The position numbers were made by a program, and so were the translations under genes. The notes under the pieces were generated by a model. The model did not search any database. It worked only from the letters and a program-made list of their open reading frames with translations, and had not been told where the DNA came from. This document shows positions 35,910 through 44,601 of a DNA stretch of 64,000 bases, one piece after another (positions within the stretch are counted from its first letter, which is position 1; every line of letters starts with the position of its first letter). Source of the stretch: an uncultured Granulosicoccus sp. (GTDB taxonomy: Bacteria > Pseudomonadota > Gammaproteobacteria > Granulosicoccales > Granulosicoccaceae); NCBI GenBank assembly GCA_947499955.1, contig CANMQI010000010.1, forward strand, positions 62,001 through 126,000. Direction: 5' to 3'.

Positions 35910-36899
35910 ATGACTACGAACAAGCGAGTGCTGGTTACCGGTGCAGATGGCTTCATCGGTTCGCACTTGACAGAATTGCTGCTGCGCGAGGGGCATGCCG
36001 TCAGAGCGTTGGTACAGTACAACTCGCTGGGCTCCTGGGGCTGGCTGGATGCCGTGGACAACGCGGATAAGCTGGAGGTTGTCAGCGGTGATATCCGCGA
36101 TGCCCACTTCTGCCAGACACTGACGCGTGATATCGATGTCATCTATCACCTGGCGGCTCTCATTGCCATTCCATACTCTTATGTGGCGCCGAGCAGTTAT
36201 CTTGATACCAATGCCAACGGGACGCTCAATCTGTGTCAGGCAGCGTTGGACAATCAGGTGGAGCGCTTCATCCATACCTCGACCAGTGAGGTATACGGGA
36301 CCGCACGTTATGTGCCCATTGACGAAGCCCACCCCTTGCAGGCCCAGTCTCCCTACAGTGCGTCGAAGATCGCCGCCGATGCCATGGCCATGAGCTATCA
36401 CTGTGCCTTCGAACTGCCCTTGAGCATCGCCAGACCTTTCAACACCTACGGACCGAGGCAATCGGCTCGTGCCGTGATTCCTGCCATCATCTGCCAGATA
36501 GCCGCAGGGAAAAAGGAGATTCAGCTGGGTGATCTGTCGCCCACTCGTGACTTCAATTATGTGGCGGATACCTGTCGCGGCTTCCTGGCCCTGGCGCAGT
36601 GTCCGGAGGCCATTGGGGAAGTCGTGAATATCGGCTCGAACACCGAAATATCCATTGAGGACACCTTGCAGCTGATTCGTGAGTTGATGGCCAGCGACAT
36701 CGTGTTCGTGACCGATGAGCAACGGCTGCGGCCCAAGGCGTCCGAGGTCACACGCCTGGTCTGTGACAATACGAAGATGGTCGAGATGACCGGCCATCTG
36801 CCACAGGTTGATATACGCGAAGGTCTGCAGCGCACCATCGACTGGTTGACAGTGCCGCAGAATCTGCAGCGCTATCGGGCCGAGATCTATCATGTCTGA
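35910..36899 (+). CDS. legB: NAD-dependent sugar-nucleotide 4,6-dehydratase (LegB-like)
   Basis: A 329-residue short-chain dehydrogenase/epimerase-type enzyme: nucleotide-binding 'VTGADGFIGSHLTELLL', catalytic 'SPYSASKIAAD' (Tyr-x-x-x-Lys), 'STSEVYGTARYVPIDE' and 'RPFNTYGPRQSARAVIP'. This pattern matches LegB, which makes the 4-keto-6-deoxy sugar from (G/U)DP-GlcNAc at the first step of legionaminic acid synthesis. The ATG at 35910 is preferred over two TTG codons just before it; no clear Shine-Dalgarno is seen. legG follows after 39 bases, legI overlaps legG, and ptmE completes the plus-strand set. Confidence 0.9.
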   Translation: MTTNKRVLVTGADGFIGSHLTELLLREGHAVRALVQYNSLGSWGWLDAVDNADKLEVVSGDIRDAHFCQTLTRDIDVIYHLAALIAIPYSYVAPSSYLDTNANGTLNLCQAALDNQVERFIHTSTSEVYGTARYVPIDEAHPLQAQSPYSASKIAADAMAMSYHCAFELPLSIARPFNTYGPRQSARAVIPAIICQIAAGKKEIQLGDLSPTRDFNYVADTCRGFLALAQCPEAIGEVVNIGSNTEISIEDTLQLIRELMASDIVFVTDEQRLRPKASEVTRLVCDNTKMVEMTGHLPQVDIREGLQRTIDWLTVPQNLQRYRAEIYHV

Positions 36900-36938
36900 C
36901 CCAGCTCGAAGGGTTCGGGCAAGCCGACAGTTTGCCGC

Positions 36939-38114
36939 ATGAGTGTCAGGCGCCGAATCTGTGTCGTGACCGGTGGGCGTGCAGACTATGGTCTGCTGCG
37001 TGAGCTGCTGGATGAATTGCGGCTGCATGATGCCCTGGACACGCAACTGATCGTGACCGGCGCCCATCTGTCCCAGGCGCATGGTCTGACCATCGATGCC
37101 ATTCGTGCCGATGGGTACCGGATTGACCGGGAAGTGGACATGCTGCTGGCTTCGGACTCACCGGTGGCCATCACTAAATCGATGGGGCTGGGGTTGATTG
37201 GTTTTGCCGATGCCCTGAGTGCATTACAGCCTCATCTGGTGGTCGTGCTGGGGGATCGGTATGAGATCTGGGCGGCGGCAGCTGCCTGCCTGATACAACA
37301 GATTCCGCTGGCTCATGTTCATGGCGGGGAAGTCACGGCTGGTGCATTCGATGAAGCGATTCGTCACTCCATTACCAAGATGGCACACTACCATTTCACG
37401 TCGACGGAGCGTTATCGGCAACGAGTGATTCAGCTCGGAGAGCAGCCTGAACGTGTCTTCAATGTCGGCAGCCTGGGTGTGGGGATCATCAGCAGGATGG
37501 CCTTCATGACGCAGCAGGCACTTGTCGAGGACATGGGCTTGCGCTTTGCCACGCGCAATCTGCTGGTGACCTTTCATCCGGTGACGCTGGACGAGGGGGC
37601 GGGCCTGGCGCAATGCAAGGCCTTGTTGGCAGCGCTGTCCGACTGTCAGGATACACAGATCATCTTCACCGAAGCCAATGCCGATTCCATGGGCAGTCAA
37701 TTCAATAGCATGATTGCCGACTTTGTCAGGAAACACCCTGATGCCAGTGTCTCGTTCAAGTACATGGGGCAGTTGCGTTATCTGTCCACCATGAAGCTGG
37801 TGGATGCAGTGGTCGGCAACTCATCCAGTGGCTTGCTCGAGGCGCCTGTACTGGGCACTCCCACCGTCAATATCGGTGAGCGTCAGGCGGGACGTATCAG
37901 GGTGCCCTCGGTGATCGATTGTGATGCCGAGCAAGGTGCCATTCACGCGGCGATTCAGTCCGCCTGCCGCCTCGGACATACCCCGGATGCCGTATTGGCA
38001 GAATTGCCCTTTGGTCAGGATCAGGCCGCCAGCACCATTGCGGGACTGTTGAAGAAGCTGCCTCTGGAGAATGTGTTGATGAAAGGGTTTCATGATATCG
38101 AGGGGCTCTCGTGA
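36939..38114 (+). CDS. legG: UDP-N-acetylglucosamine 2-epimerase, hydrolysing (LegG/NeuC-like)
   Basis: A 391-residue enzyme of the hydrolysing 2-epimerase family. Signatures are 'VVTGGRADYGLLRELLD', 'VVLGDRYEIWAAAAACL', 'HVHGGEVTAGAFDEAIRHSITKMAHYHF' in adjacent blocks and 'VVGNSSSGLLEAP' near residue 295. In the legionaminate pathway LegG removes the nucleotide and inverts C2 to release the free 6-deoxy-diacetamido-mannose. Its TGA overlaps the GTG of legI, showing coupling. Confidence 0.92.
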   Translation: MSVRRRICVVTGGRADYGLLRELLDELRLHDALDTQLIVTGAHLSQAHGLTIDAIRADGYRIDREVDMLLASDSPVAITKSMGLGLIGFADALSALQPHLVVVLGDRYEIWAAAAACLIQQIPLAHVHGGEVTAGAFDEAIRHSITKMAHYHFTSTERYRQRVIQLGEQPERVFNVGSLGVGIISRMAFMTQQALVEDMGLRFATRNLLVTFHPVTLDEGAGLAQCKALLAALSDCQDTQIIFTEANADSMGSQFNSMIADFVRKHPDASVSFKYMGQLRYLSTMKLVDAVVGNSSSGLLEAPVLGTPTVNIGERQAGRIRVPSVIDCDAEQGAIHAAIQSACRLGHTPDAVLAELPFGQDQAASTIAGLLKKLPLENVLMKGFHDIEGLS

Positions 38115-39187
38115 AGGTAATTGCCGAGGCGGGTGTCAATCACAATGGTGATCTGGAGCGTGCCATTGCGCTGGTGGATGCGGCTCGAGAGGCCGGTGCC
38201 CACGCGGTCAAGTTCCAGACATTCCAGGCCGCCTTGCTGGCAACATCATCTGCCGGCAAGGCGAGCTATCAGAAGCTGTCCACCCCCGGAGCAGAGTCGC
38301 AGCTGGCGATGATCCAGAAGCTGGAGCTCTCGCAGGAGAGCTTCTGCAGATTGGCGGAGCACTGTGCCGCGACCGGTATCGAGTTTCTGTCAACGGCCTT
38401 TGAAGAGGTCAGCCTGAATTTTCTGCACGAGACCATCGGTCTGAGGACCTTCAAGATCGCGTCGGGAGAATTGACCAACATGCCGCTGCTCCTGGCTCAC
38501 GCAAGGCTTGCCGATCAGCTGATCGTGTCCACGGGCATGGCAACCCTGGAAGAGATAGAGGCGGCTTTGGGCGTCATTGCCTATGGTATGGAAACGCCGC
38601 ATGAAGCTCAGGAGAGACCAGGCAGGGAACAGTTCCAGGCAGCCTATGCGCGGGCCCTGGAGACAAGGTCTCTGCAGAAGCGGGTGACACTGCTGCATTG
38701 TACGACCGAGTACCCGGCGCCCTTGAGTCAGATCAACCTGCGTGCCATGTCCACCATGCGCTGCCAGTTCAATCTGCCGGTAGGCTATTCGGACCACACG
38801 ATGGGCATCACGGTTCCGGTGGTCGCGGCCGCACTGGGCGCCTGCGTCATCGAAAAGCACTTTACCCTGGACAAGACCCTGCCGGGGCCAGACCATGCGA
38901 TGTCACTGGACCCTGTGGAGCTGGAAGCGATGGTCTGCGCCATTGCAGACATTCTGGTGGCCATGGGGGATGGTGAGAAACGCCCTGGCGAGGCTGAGAG
39001 CAGGAACATCGAGCTGGTACGCAAGAGTCTGGTTGCCAGCTGTGACATCCGTGCCGGTGAGGTATTCACGGAACGCAACTTGAGTATGAAAAGACCCGGT
39101 AGTGGATTACCGCCGGAACTGTACTGGTCGTTTCTGGGGAAAACGAGCGATCGTGACTACCAGACGAACGATCTCATTCGACAGTGA
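38111..39187 (+). CDS. legI: N-acetylneuraminate/legionaminate synthase (LegI/NeuB-like)
   Basis: A 358-residue NeuB-family synthase that condenses a hexosamine with phosphoenolpyruvate to make a nine-carbon nonulosonate. The TIM-barrel part has 'VIAEAGVNHNGDLERAI', 'AVKFQTFQA', 'FKIASGELTNMPLL' and 'GYSDHTMGITVPV' followed by 'VIEKHFTLDK'. The C-terminal SAF (antifreeze-like) domain is present with 'SLVASCDIRAGEVFTERNL' and 'RPGSGLPPEL'. A GTG start overlaps legG. Sequence alone does not separate sialic, legionaminic and related acids; the neighbours favour legionaminate. Confidence 0.93.
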   Translation: MKVIAEAGVNHNGDLERAIALVDAAREAGAHAVKFQTFQAALLATSSAGKASYQKLSTPGAESQLAMIQKLELSQESFCRLAEHCAATGIEFLSTAFEEVSLNFLHETIGLRTFKIASGELTNMPLLLAHARLADQLIVSTGMATLEEIEAALGVIAYGMETPHEAQERPGREQFQAAYARALETRSLQKRVTLLHCTTEYPAPLSQINLRAMSTMRCQFNLPVGYSDHTMGITVPVVAAALGACVIEKHFTLDKTLPGPDHAMSLDPVELEAMVCAIADILVAMGDGEKRPGEAESRNIELVRKSLVASCDIRAGEVFTERNLSMKRPGSGLPPELYWSFLGKTSDRDYQTNDLIRQ

Positions 39188-39244
39188 TGGCCAGGATGGA
39201 GAGCGTGACACACGTGAGCAACGTTCCGGGTATCGACACGAGGT

Positions 39245-40297
39245 ATGAAAGCCATGTATGACTGGAAGAAAATCAGACTGCCGGTGACAGCCGATATGCA
39301 GGCAGCCATCGAGCTGCTGGATCGCGAGGCGTCTCGCATCGCACTGGTAGTGGATGATCTGGGACACCTGTTGGGTACGATCACCGATGGTGATGTCAGG
39401 CGAGCACTGCTCAAACGACAGGGCGTGGATACGTCGGTGATGGACATCATGAACGCTTCTCCCGAGACTGTCGGCACCGATGCAAGCCGTGGGGATGTGT
39501 TTCTGAAGATGAAGCGCAAGAAGCTGCTGCATATGCCGGTCATCGATCAGAATTCGCGCATTGTCGACATCAAGATGCTGCAGGATCAGATGTTCGCTCC
39601 CCGACATGCCAACCCGGTATTGTTGATGGCAGGCGGTTTTGGCAAACGCCTGCGGCCACTGACGGACAAGATGCCCAAGCCCCTGTTGCCGATGGGTGAC
39701 AAGCCGATTCTTGAAGTGATACTGGAACGGTGTATCGACGCCGGCTTCTCCAACTTTGTCGTATCAACCCACTACAAGGCCGAGATGCTCAGAGATCATT
39801 TTCAGGATGGTTCTCACTGGGGAGTCGATATCCAGTACGCACATGAATCCGAGCCCCTGGGTACGGCAGGTGCCATCGGGCTGTTGCCGAACAATCTGCC
39901 GGATCTGCCCATCATCGTGATCAATGGGGACCTGATCACTTCCGTCGATCTGCAGTCCCTGCTGGATTTTCACAATGAGCAGGGGGCGCTGGCAACGGTA
40001 TGTGTCAAGGAATATGACCACCAAGTGCCATTTGGCGTGGTGGAAGCTGACGGTACGCGGATCGCGTCGATCACCGAAAAACCGGTATTCAAGTATTTTG
40101 TCAGTGCCGGCATGTACGTGCTCGAGCCACAGGCGATCGAGGCCATTCGCGGACGAGGGTATATCGACATGCCGGATTTCCTGGAGGAATGCATTGCCAG
40201 CAGTCGCGGTGTCAGCATGTTTCCGATTCACGAGCAGTGGCGTGATATCGGCAGAATCAATGAATATCAGGATGCCTTGAAGATGACCGGTACCTGA
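39245..40297 (+). CDS. ptmE: CBS-domain nucleotidyltransferase (PtmE-like, probable GlcN-1-P guanylyltransferase)
   Basis: A 350-residue two-domain protein. Residues about 1-115 hold a CBS pair ('RIALVVDDLGHLLGTITDGDVRRALL', 'LLHMPVIDQNSRIVDI' as blocks). From 120 the sugar-nucleotide transferase domain has 'LLMAGGFGKRLRPLTDKMPK', 'PIIVINGDLITSVDL' and 'GTAGAIGLL'. This fusion matches PtmE of the Campylobacter legionaminate pathway, where it makes GDP-glucosamine; that role is by family analogy. Starts at 39245 and 39254 are both possible. A bidirectional-looking terminator follows at 40371. Confidence 0.85.
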   Translation: MKAMYDWKKIRLPVTADMQAAIELLDREASRIALVVDDLGHLLGTITDGDVRRALLKRQGVDTSVMDIMNASPETVGTDASRGDVFLKMKRKKLLHMPVIDQNSRIVDIKMLQDQMFAPRHANPVLLMAGGFGKRLRPLTDKMPKPLLPMGDKPILEVILERCIDAGFSNFVVSTHYKAEMLRDHFQDGSHWGVDIQYAHESEPLGTAGAIGLLPNNLPDLPIIVINGDLITSVDLQSLLDFHNEQGALATVCVKEYDHQVPFGVVEADGTRIASITEKPVFKYFVSAGMYVLEPQAIEAIRGRGYIDMPDFLEECIASSRGVSMFPIHEQWRDIGRINEYQDALKMTGT

Positions 40298-40310
40298 TAG
40301 GCAGGTAGCT

Positions 40311-40349
40311 GCACTGTCGGAACCACGTAAGGCGCGGTACCGACAGTGC
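40311..40349. repeat. Inverted repeat downstream of ptmE
   Basis: GCACTGTCGG (40311-40320) and CCGACAGTGC (40340-40349) are perfectly complementary with a 19-base loop. It lies in the convergent gap between ptmE and the Maf gene, just ahead of the likely terminator. It may assist termination or be a remnant repeat. Confidence 0.6.
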
Positions 40350-40370
40350 GCGTCTTCAGGCGTTTGGGGG

Positions 40371-40394
40371 AAGGCGGCTCAGGCCGCCTTTTGC
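40371..40394 (+). terminator. Rho-independent terminator of the leg operon
   Basis: AAGGCGGC (40371-40378), loop TCAG, GCCGCCTT (40383-40390) and two further T give an 8-bp stem ending in TTTT. It terminates the plus-strand legB-ptmE transcript. The stem is built from the last codons and stop of the opposing Maf gene, so coding sequence and terminator are shared. Confidence 0.75.
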
Positions 40395-42868
40395 GTTTCC
40401 AGGGTTGACTTGCGGATCTGTTCGGCCAGGCTTGTTGCCAGAGACTGTGCCTGGGTATTACCCGCCTTTTCGTGAATCTGCGCCAGCTGCCTGGCTGCTC
40501 GCCAGTCATTGCTGAAGTTCTCCAGATAGATGCTCAGCAGCTCGACAGAGGATTCATAGTTGCCCAGCATGTTGAGCAGATTGGCATAGGAGGGGATGTA
40601 ATGTGGTGTGATTTCACATAACATGCCCAGCGTGCTGGAGGCTGCTTCACCGTCCTGCCGTTCGAGATAGATCTGCGTCAGTCGGGTCAGGGAATCCTCG
40701 ATCAGGGCACCGATGGAATCGAGGGTTTCCTTGCCACTGCCCAGCTGTTCTGCACAGTCGTCGATGACGCGAGTGTATCGTAGCGTCGCCTCGTCCGGCT
40801 CGTTGTTCAATTCCGCCACGCTGCCACGAATGAACGTGGCTATGGTGGCGTAAGGCCACTCCAGGTCCTGCAGTTTTCGACTGTAGCTCTGCAGGTCGGC
40901 AATGCAATTCTGGTTGTGCAGATACCGCAATGATTGCATCGTTTTCCGGACTGTGCCGTAGTTGGATACAATCCTGGCATCGTGTTGTTCTTCCCTTGCC
41001 TGCAGCGATTGCAGAAAATCATCGCTGGCCTTGTGCAGCAGAGCCTGCTGATCAGGCGTCGCTGATTCCAGCAGACGATCCAGAAACCTCATGATCCGTC
41101 CGGGCGTTTCCTGCTCTTTCCAGGCTTGCAGAATGTATTCGATGTCAGGTTGTCCGGACAGCTCGGCCTCACGAAAGCTGATCAGCTCCTGTGCCTTTTC
41201 AAGAGCCTTCTGGTAATAGCGGCTGCCTTCATCGGTTATCTCATAGTATTCACGAGCCCATTTTTCCATGTCCTCTTCTTCCATCCTTGAAAATCCGCTG
41301 GGTTTGCGCAGTTTTCCGTACTCAGGTCCCATGTAGTAACGGATCGCTGCCAGAGCGGTGGGGGAGATTCGGGTCAATCGATTCTCGAGCGCATCCAGTC
41401 GTTTGTGGTAGGCCGGATTCCCCGGTTTTCCGGACTTGCCATAGATCTGATCGATGCAGCGCTGCGCCTTGGCGCACACGGCACTCATCTGCCGGAAGTT
41501 CCGGGTGAAAGCGGATAGTTGCTGGCGCAGACTTCCCAGTTGCGCGAGTGTGGGTTCCGAAAAGTCGCTACCGTCGAATGTGGGCCGAGACTCGGGAAGT
41601 GCAACCTGCCGGCAGTCGATGTGCTTGATTGACGAGATGGCGGTGGCATGGATGTTCAGATTGAACAGCACATCGCCATGTTCATTGATTCGACTGCCGA
41701 TGGCTTCCAGCGCTCGAGTGCTGCGGTAGAAATCAAGGGAGGTGCCTGCCATATTTCCGGCGTAGGTACTCACTTGCATGTCATAGTTGCCGGGGAGCTT
41801 CAGAAGCTCGGCTTCGGGTGTGCCTTGCGTGTGCGAATCGCCTTCCGTGTTCATGCACAGATCCACGCCACTGAGAAGTATGGTGGTGAAGCCGAGGCCG
41901 GCTGCCACGACCGTCGCAGCATGGCCTACCGTCGGTCCGGAGTTCTCGATGATGTTGGCACTGTTCGGTTGGGCGGCGTCCCAGGGGTAGCGATAACCGA
42001 GATAGAACCGAGGGCCCAGCCACTGCTTGGGAAGCATATGCGCCACGTGATAGCTGTGCACCAGAGGAACCTCTTTCCATTGTGTGCCGAGTTTGGCTGC
42101 AGAATAGGTGAGCGGAGAGGGGTCCATGCTGACCACGAGATCAGGCTTCAGGTCCAGTTCGGTGAGTTTGCTGCACAGTCTGGATACGGCAAGTATGAAC
42201 AGGCGAGATCGGTTCTCGATGATCCAGTCCAGGTGCTGATCCAGCGACGGACCACCCCCCAGGACTACGGCAACTTGGCCCTTGCCGAATTCAGGATCCT
42301 TGTACAGTGGGTGTTGATTGTCGACGCAGCTGAGCATCTGCTGGTCGATGAAACGCTTGATTCCGTAGCTGTTGCTGATGGCGTGGTGTTGGTCAGACTT
42401 GGCCTGTCGGGTCTTGCGATACAGGGGGTAATAGATGTTGAGGTAATCGCTGACGGCACACCTGGCTTGCGCCAATTCGACGTTACCGGCCAGAAACCAG
42501 GCCGTATCGTTGTTGTTGAAGACTTCCGTATTCAAGTCTTCCGCATCAATCAGGCTGATCCGGGATGAAAACTGACTGCTGTCTTGTGCGGCCAGCCAGT
42601 CGGTGCATTCCTGATTGATCGCTTCGAACAATTCGCCGGGTTCAAGCAACACGATTCGGGATCCTTCGGGAACGGCCTTGGATTTGAGGTATTTGAACAG
42701 CAGGCCGGAATCACTGCCGATGACGATGGTGAGCGTATTCTCGGCGCAAGGGTCGAAGTCGAGCTCGGCATCGTACAGCTCTGAGGCGCTCTGCCTGGCA
42801 AGACTGGTGCGGTTGAGCTCGGGAATGAAGCGATCGCCCCATTCATTCATTTCAAAGCAATAGTTCAA
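40379..42868 (-). CDS. Motility-associated factor (Maf, DUF115) glycosyltransferase-like protein
   Basis: An 829-residue protein with the Maf/DUF115 core at about residues 190-430: 'AVVLGGGPSLDQHLDWI', 'DLVVSMDPSPLTY', 'SGPTVGHAATVVAAGLGFTTILLSGVDL' in adjacent blocks and 'HTQGTPEAE'. Maf proteins transfer nonulosonates onto flagellin or other acceptors. The C-terminal third (from about 640) is helical and TPR-like. I place the start at the TTG at 42868 because GGAGG sits 8 bases upstream, whereas the Met 40 codons earlier has no such site. The gene is convergent with ptmE, divergent from legF and inside the leg cluster, so it is the likely user of the CMP-sugar. Confidence 0.88.
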   Translation of the reverse strand: MNYCFEMNEWGDRFIPELNRTSLARQSASELYDAELDFDPCAENTLTIVIGSDSGLLFKYLKSKAVPEGSRIVLLEPGELFEAINQECTDWLAAQDSSQFSSRISLIDAEDLNTEVFNNNDTAWFLAGNVELAQARCAVSDYLNIYYPLYRKTRQAKSDQHHAISNSYGIKRFIDQQMLSCVDNQHPLYKDPEFGKGQVAVVLGGGPSLDQHLDWIIENRSRLFILAVSRLCSKLTELDLKPDLVVSMDPSPLTYSAAKLGTQWKEVPLVHSYHVAHMLPKQWLGPRFYLGYRYPWDAAQPNSANIIENSGPTVGHAATVVAAGLGFTTILLSGVDLCMNTEGDSHTQGTPEAELLKLPGNYDMQVSTYAGNMAGTSLDFYRSTRALEAIGSRINEHGDVLFNLNIHATAISSIKHIDCRQVALPESRPTFDGSDFSEPTLAQLGSLRQQLSAFTRNFRQMSAVCAKAQRCIDQIYGKSGKPGNPAYHKRLDALENRLTRISPTALAAIRYYMGPEYGKLRKPSGFSRMEEEDMEKWAREYYEITDEGSRYYQKALEKAQELISFREAELSGQPDIEYILQAWKEQETPGRIMRFLDRLLESATPDQQALLHKASDDFLQSLQAREEQHDARIVSNYGTVRKTMQSLRYLHNQNCIADLQSYSRKLQDLEWPYATIATFIRGSVAELNNEPDEATLRYTRVIDDCAEQLGSGKETLDSIGALIEDSLTRLTQIYLERQDGEAASSTLGMLCEITPHYIPSYANLLNMLGNYESSVELLSIYLENFSNDWRAARQLAQIHEKAGNTQAQSLATSLAEQIRKSTLETQKAA

Positions 42869-43060
42869 GTGTGATTTCCTCCAGTCTGGTAAGCGTCTTG
42901 CTTTGCTGTCAGGCACTACGTCGGAGCGGGTACCGTCACAGCCGGACAATGATTCGTGTATCGCTTGGTGCTTCAGTAATCTTGCCAACGGGAGGCTGTC
43001 AGCGCCGGCAAGTGTTAACCGGGGATCTGGAGAGAGTTCAGTGATGATGCCAACAGCAAC

Positions 43061-43756
43061 ATGATCAACAATCGCAGAGTGCTGGCAGTGATTCCGGCCA
43101 GGGCCAACAGCAAGGGCCTGCCGGGCAAGAATGTGATGGAACTGGCGGGCAAGCCGCTGATTGCCTGGAGCATCGACGCTGCCATTCAGTCAGACTGCGT
43201 GGACAAGGTGGTGGTATCGACGGATAGTCAGGAAATTGCCGATATTGCCGAGGCCTGTGGGGCCGATGTTCCCTTTCTGAGGCCTGCCGCACTGGCCATG
43301 GATGATACGCCCGGGGTAGCACCATTGTTGCATGCCTGCCAGATGGTGCCAGGCTACGACTATGTTGTCCTGTTGCAGCCGACCAGCCCGTTACGCAATG
43401 CGACTGATCTGGACAACGCCCTCAGCTTGATGGTGGGGCAGGGGGCAGATTTCTGTATCAGTGTTACCCGGGCAAAGCAGCACCCCAACTGGTTGTTCCG
43501 TTTGTCCGAGCGGGGTTATCTGCAGCGCTACGAAGAGGCTGCCATGGCAACGGATCGGCAGTCACTCAGTCCGGTGTATGCACCCAATGGGGCTCTGTAT
43601 GTTGCGAGAATTACCGCGTTGATGGAGCACGGTACCCTGAATGGTCCCGACACCATCGCTTATGAGATGAGCGCGGAAAGATCGACCGATATCGATTCGG
43701 CACTGGATCTGAAGATCTGCGAGATGTTGATGTGCGATTCGACCATCACGGCCTGA
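43061..43756 (+). CDS. legF: CMP-legionaminate/N-acylneuraminate cytidylyltransferase (LegF/NeuA-like)
   Basis: A 231-residue cytidylyltransferase that activates the nonulosonate with CTP. Signatures are 'VIPARANSKGLPGKNVMELAG' at the N-terminus (nucleotide-binding loop, shown here in part), 'VVVSTDSQEIADIA', 'LLQPTSPLRNATDLDNAL' and 'FCISVTRAKQHPNWLF', then 'YAPNGALYVAR' and 'DIDSALDLKICE'. It lies divergent from Maf and ends three bases before the opposing legH. Confidence 0.93.
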   Translation: MINNRRVLAVIPARANSKGLPGKNVMELAGKPLIAWSIDAAIQSDCVDKVVVSTDSQEIADIAEACGADVPFLRPAALAMDDTPGVAPLLHACQMVPGYDYVVLLQPTSPLRNATDLDNALSLMVGQGADFCISVTRAKQHPNWLFRLSERGYLQRYEEAAMATDRQSLSPVYAPNGALYVARITALMEHGTLNGPDTIAYEMSAERSTDIDSALDLKICEMLMCDSTITA

Positions 43757-43759
43757 GAC

Positions 43760-44437
43760 TCACGCCGCCCTGTCTTGTGACTTGATGAGTCTGGCCGGAT
43801 TGCCGACAGCGACGCAGTTGTCGGGTATCTCGCGGATGACGGTCGAGCCGGCGCCGATGATGGACTGGCGACCGACCCGCAGGTCTTGTATGAGTACCGA
43901 CGCGGCACCGATCCAGCTCAGATCCCCCACCTTGACCTTGCCCGACAGCACCGCGCCCGGACTGATGTGCACCGCATGACCCAGCCTGCAATCGTGTTCG
44001 ACAATGGCGCCTGAATTGATGATGGCGGCAGTGCCGATACGACATCCCTGATTGATGATGACACCGGCCAGGACAACGCTGCCTGCCTCGATGATGCAGC
44101 GCTTGCTGATGATGGCGGAGGGGTGGATCACGGTAGCCATGTCCCAGCCGGCATCCTGCAATCGTATCTGCAAGTCGAGGCGACGCTGGTTGTCTCCACT
44201 GCCGATGACGACTTGATGACCGGCGTCCGGTGACTGGCTCAGCAGGTCATCCAGGGTGCCGAGGATTGGCCAGCCACCACTGTCGGTTTCCTCTGGATAG
44301 GTGTCATCGTAGAGACTGACACTCTGCCAAAAGCCCGATTCAGCGGCCGCATCCGCGACCACGCGTGCATGGCCACCGGCGCCGATGATCGACAGTCTGA
44401 TAGTACGTTCGGTTTCCAAATCTGGCCGCTTCCCCAT
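43760..44437 (-). CDS. legH: Sugar N-acetyltransferase, left-handed beta-helix (LegH/PglD-like)
   Basis: About 225 residues from the Met at 44437; a longer frame to 44539 adds unconserved residues. The N-terminus carries a PglD-type nucleotide-sugar binding motif 'IIGAGGHARVVADAA'. The C-terminal half is made of hexapeptide repeats forming a left-handed beta-helix ('CIIEAGSVVLAGVIINQGC', 'AIINSGAIVEHDCRLG', 'HISPGAVLSG'), the acetyl-CoA site. LegH acetylates the 4-amino group made by LegC. LegC itself is not in the window. Confidence 0.88.
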   Translation of the reverse strand: MGKRPDLETERTIRLSIIGAGGHARVVADAAAESGFWQSVSLYDDTYPEETDSGGWPILGTLDDLLSQSPDAGHQVVIGSGDNQRRLDLQIRLQDAGWDMATVIHPSAIISKRCIIEAGSVVLAGVIINQGCRIGTAAIINSGAIVEHDCRLGHAVHISPGAVLSGKVKVGDLSWIGAASVLIQDLRVGRQSIIGAGSTVIREIPDNCVAVGNPARLIKSQDRAA

Positions 44438-44601
44438 GAACACGCAGTGAATCCCGAGTACCTCTCGAGTCCTGCCTGAACCCGTGACTACTGCAATTTG
44501 CAGTCCCGCAGCCGCTGAACAGCGAGGTGCCTGTGCCAATCGATGTCAGAGAATCACGACAAGGGTATCAAGACGGTAGTTGCAGGGAGGGGCGAGCCTG
44601 G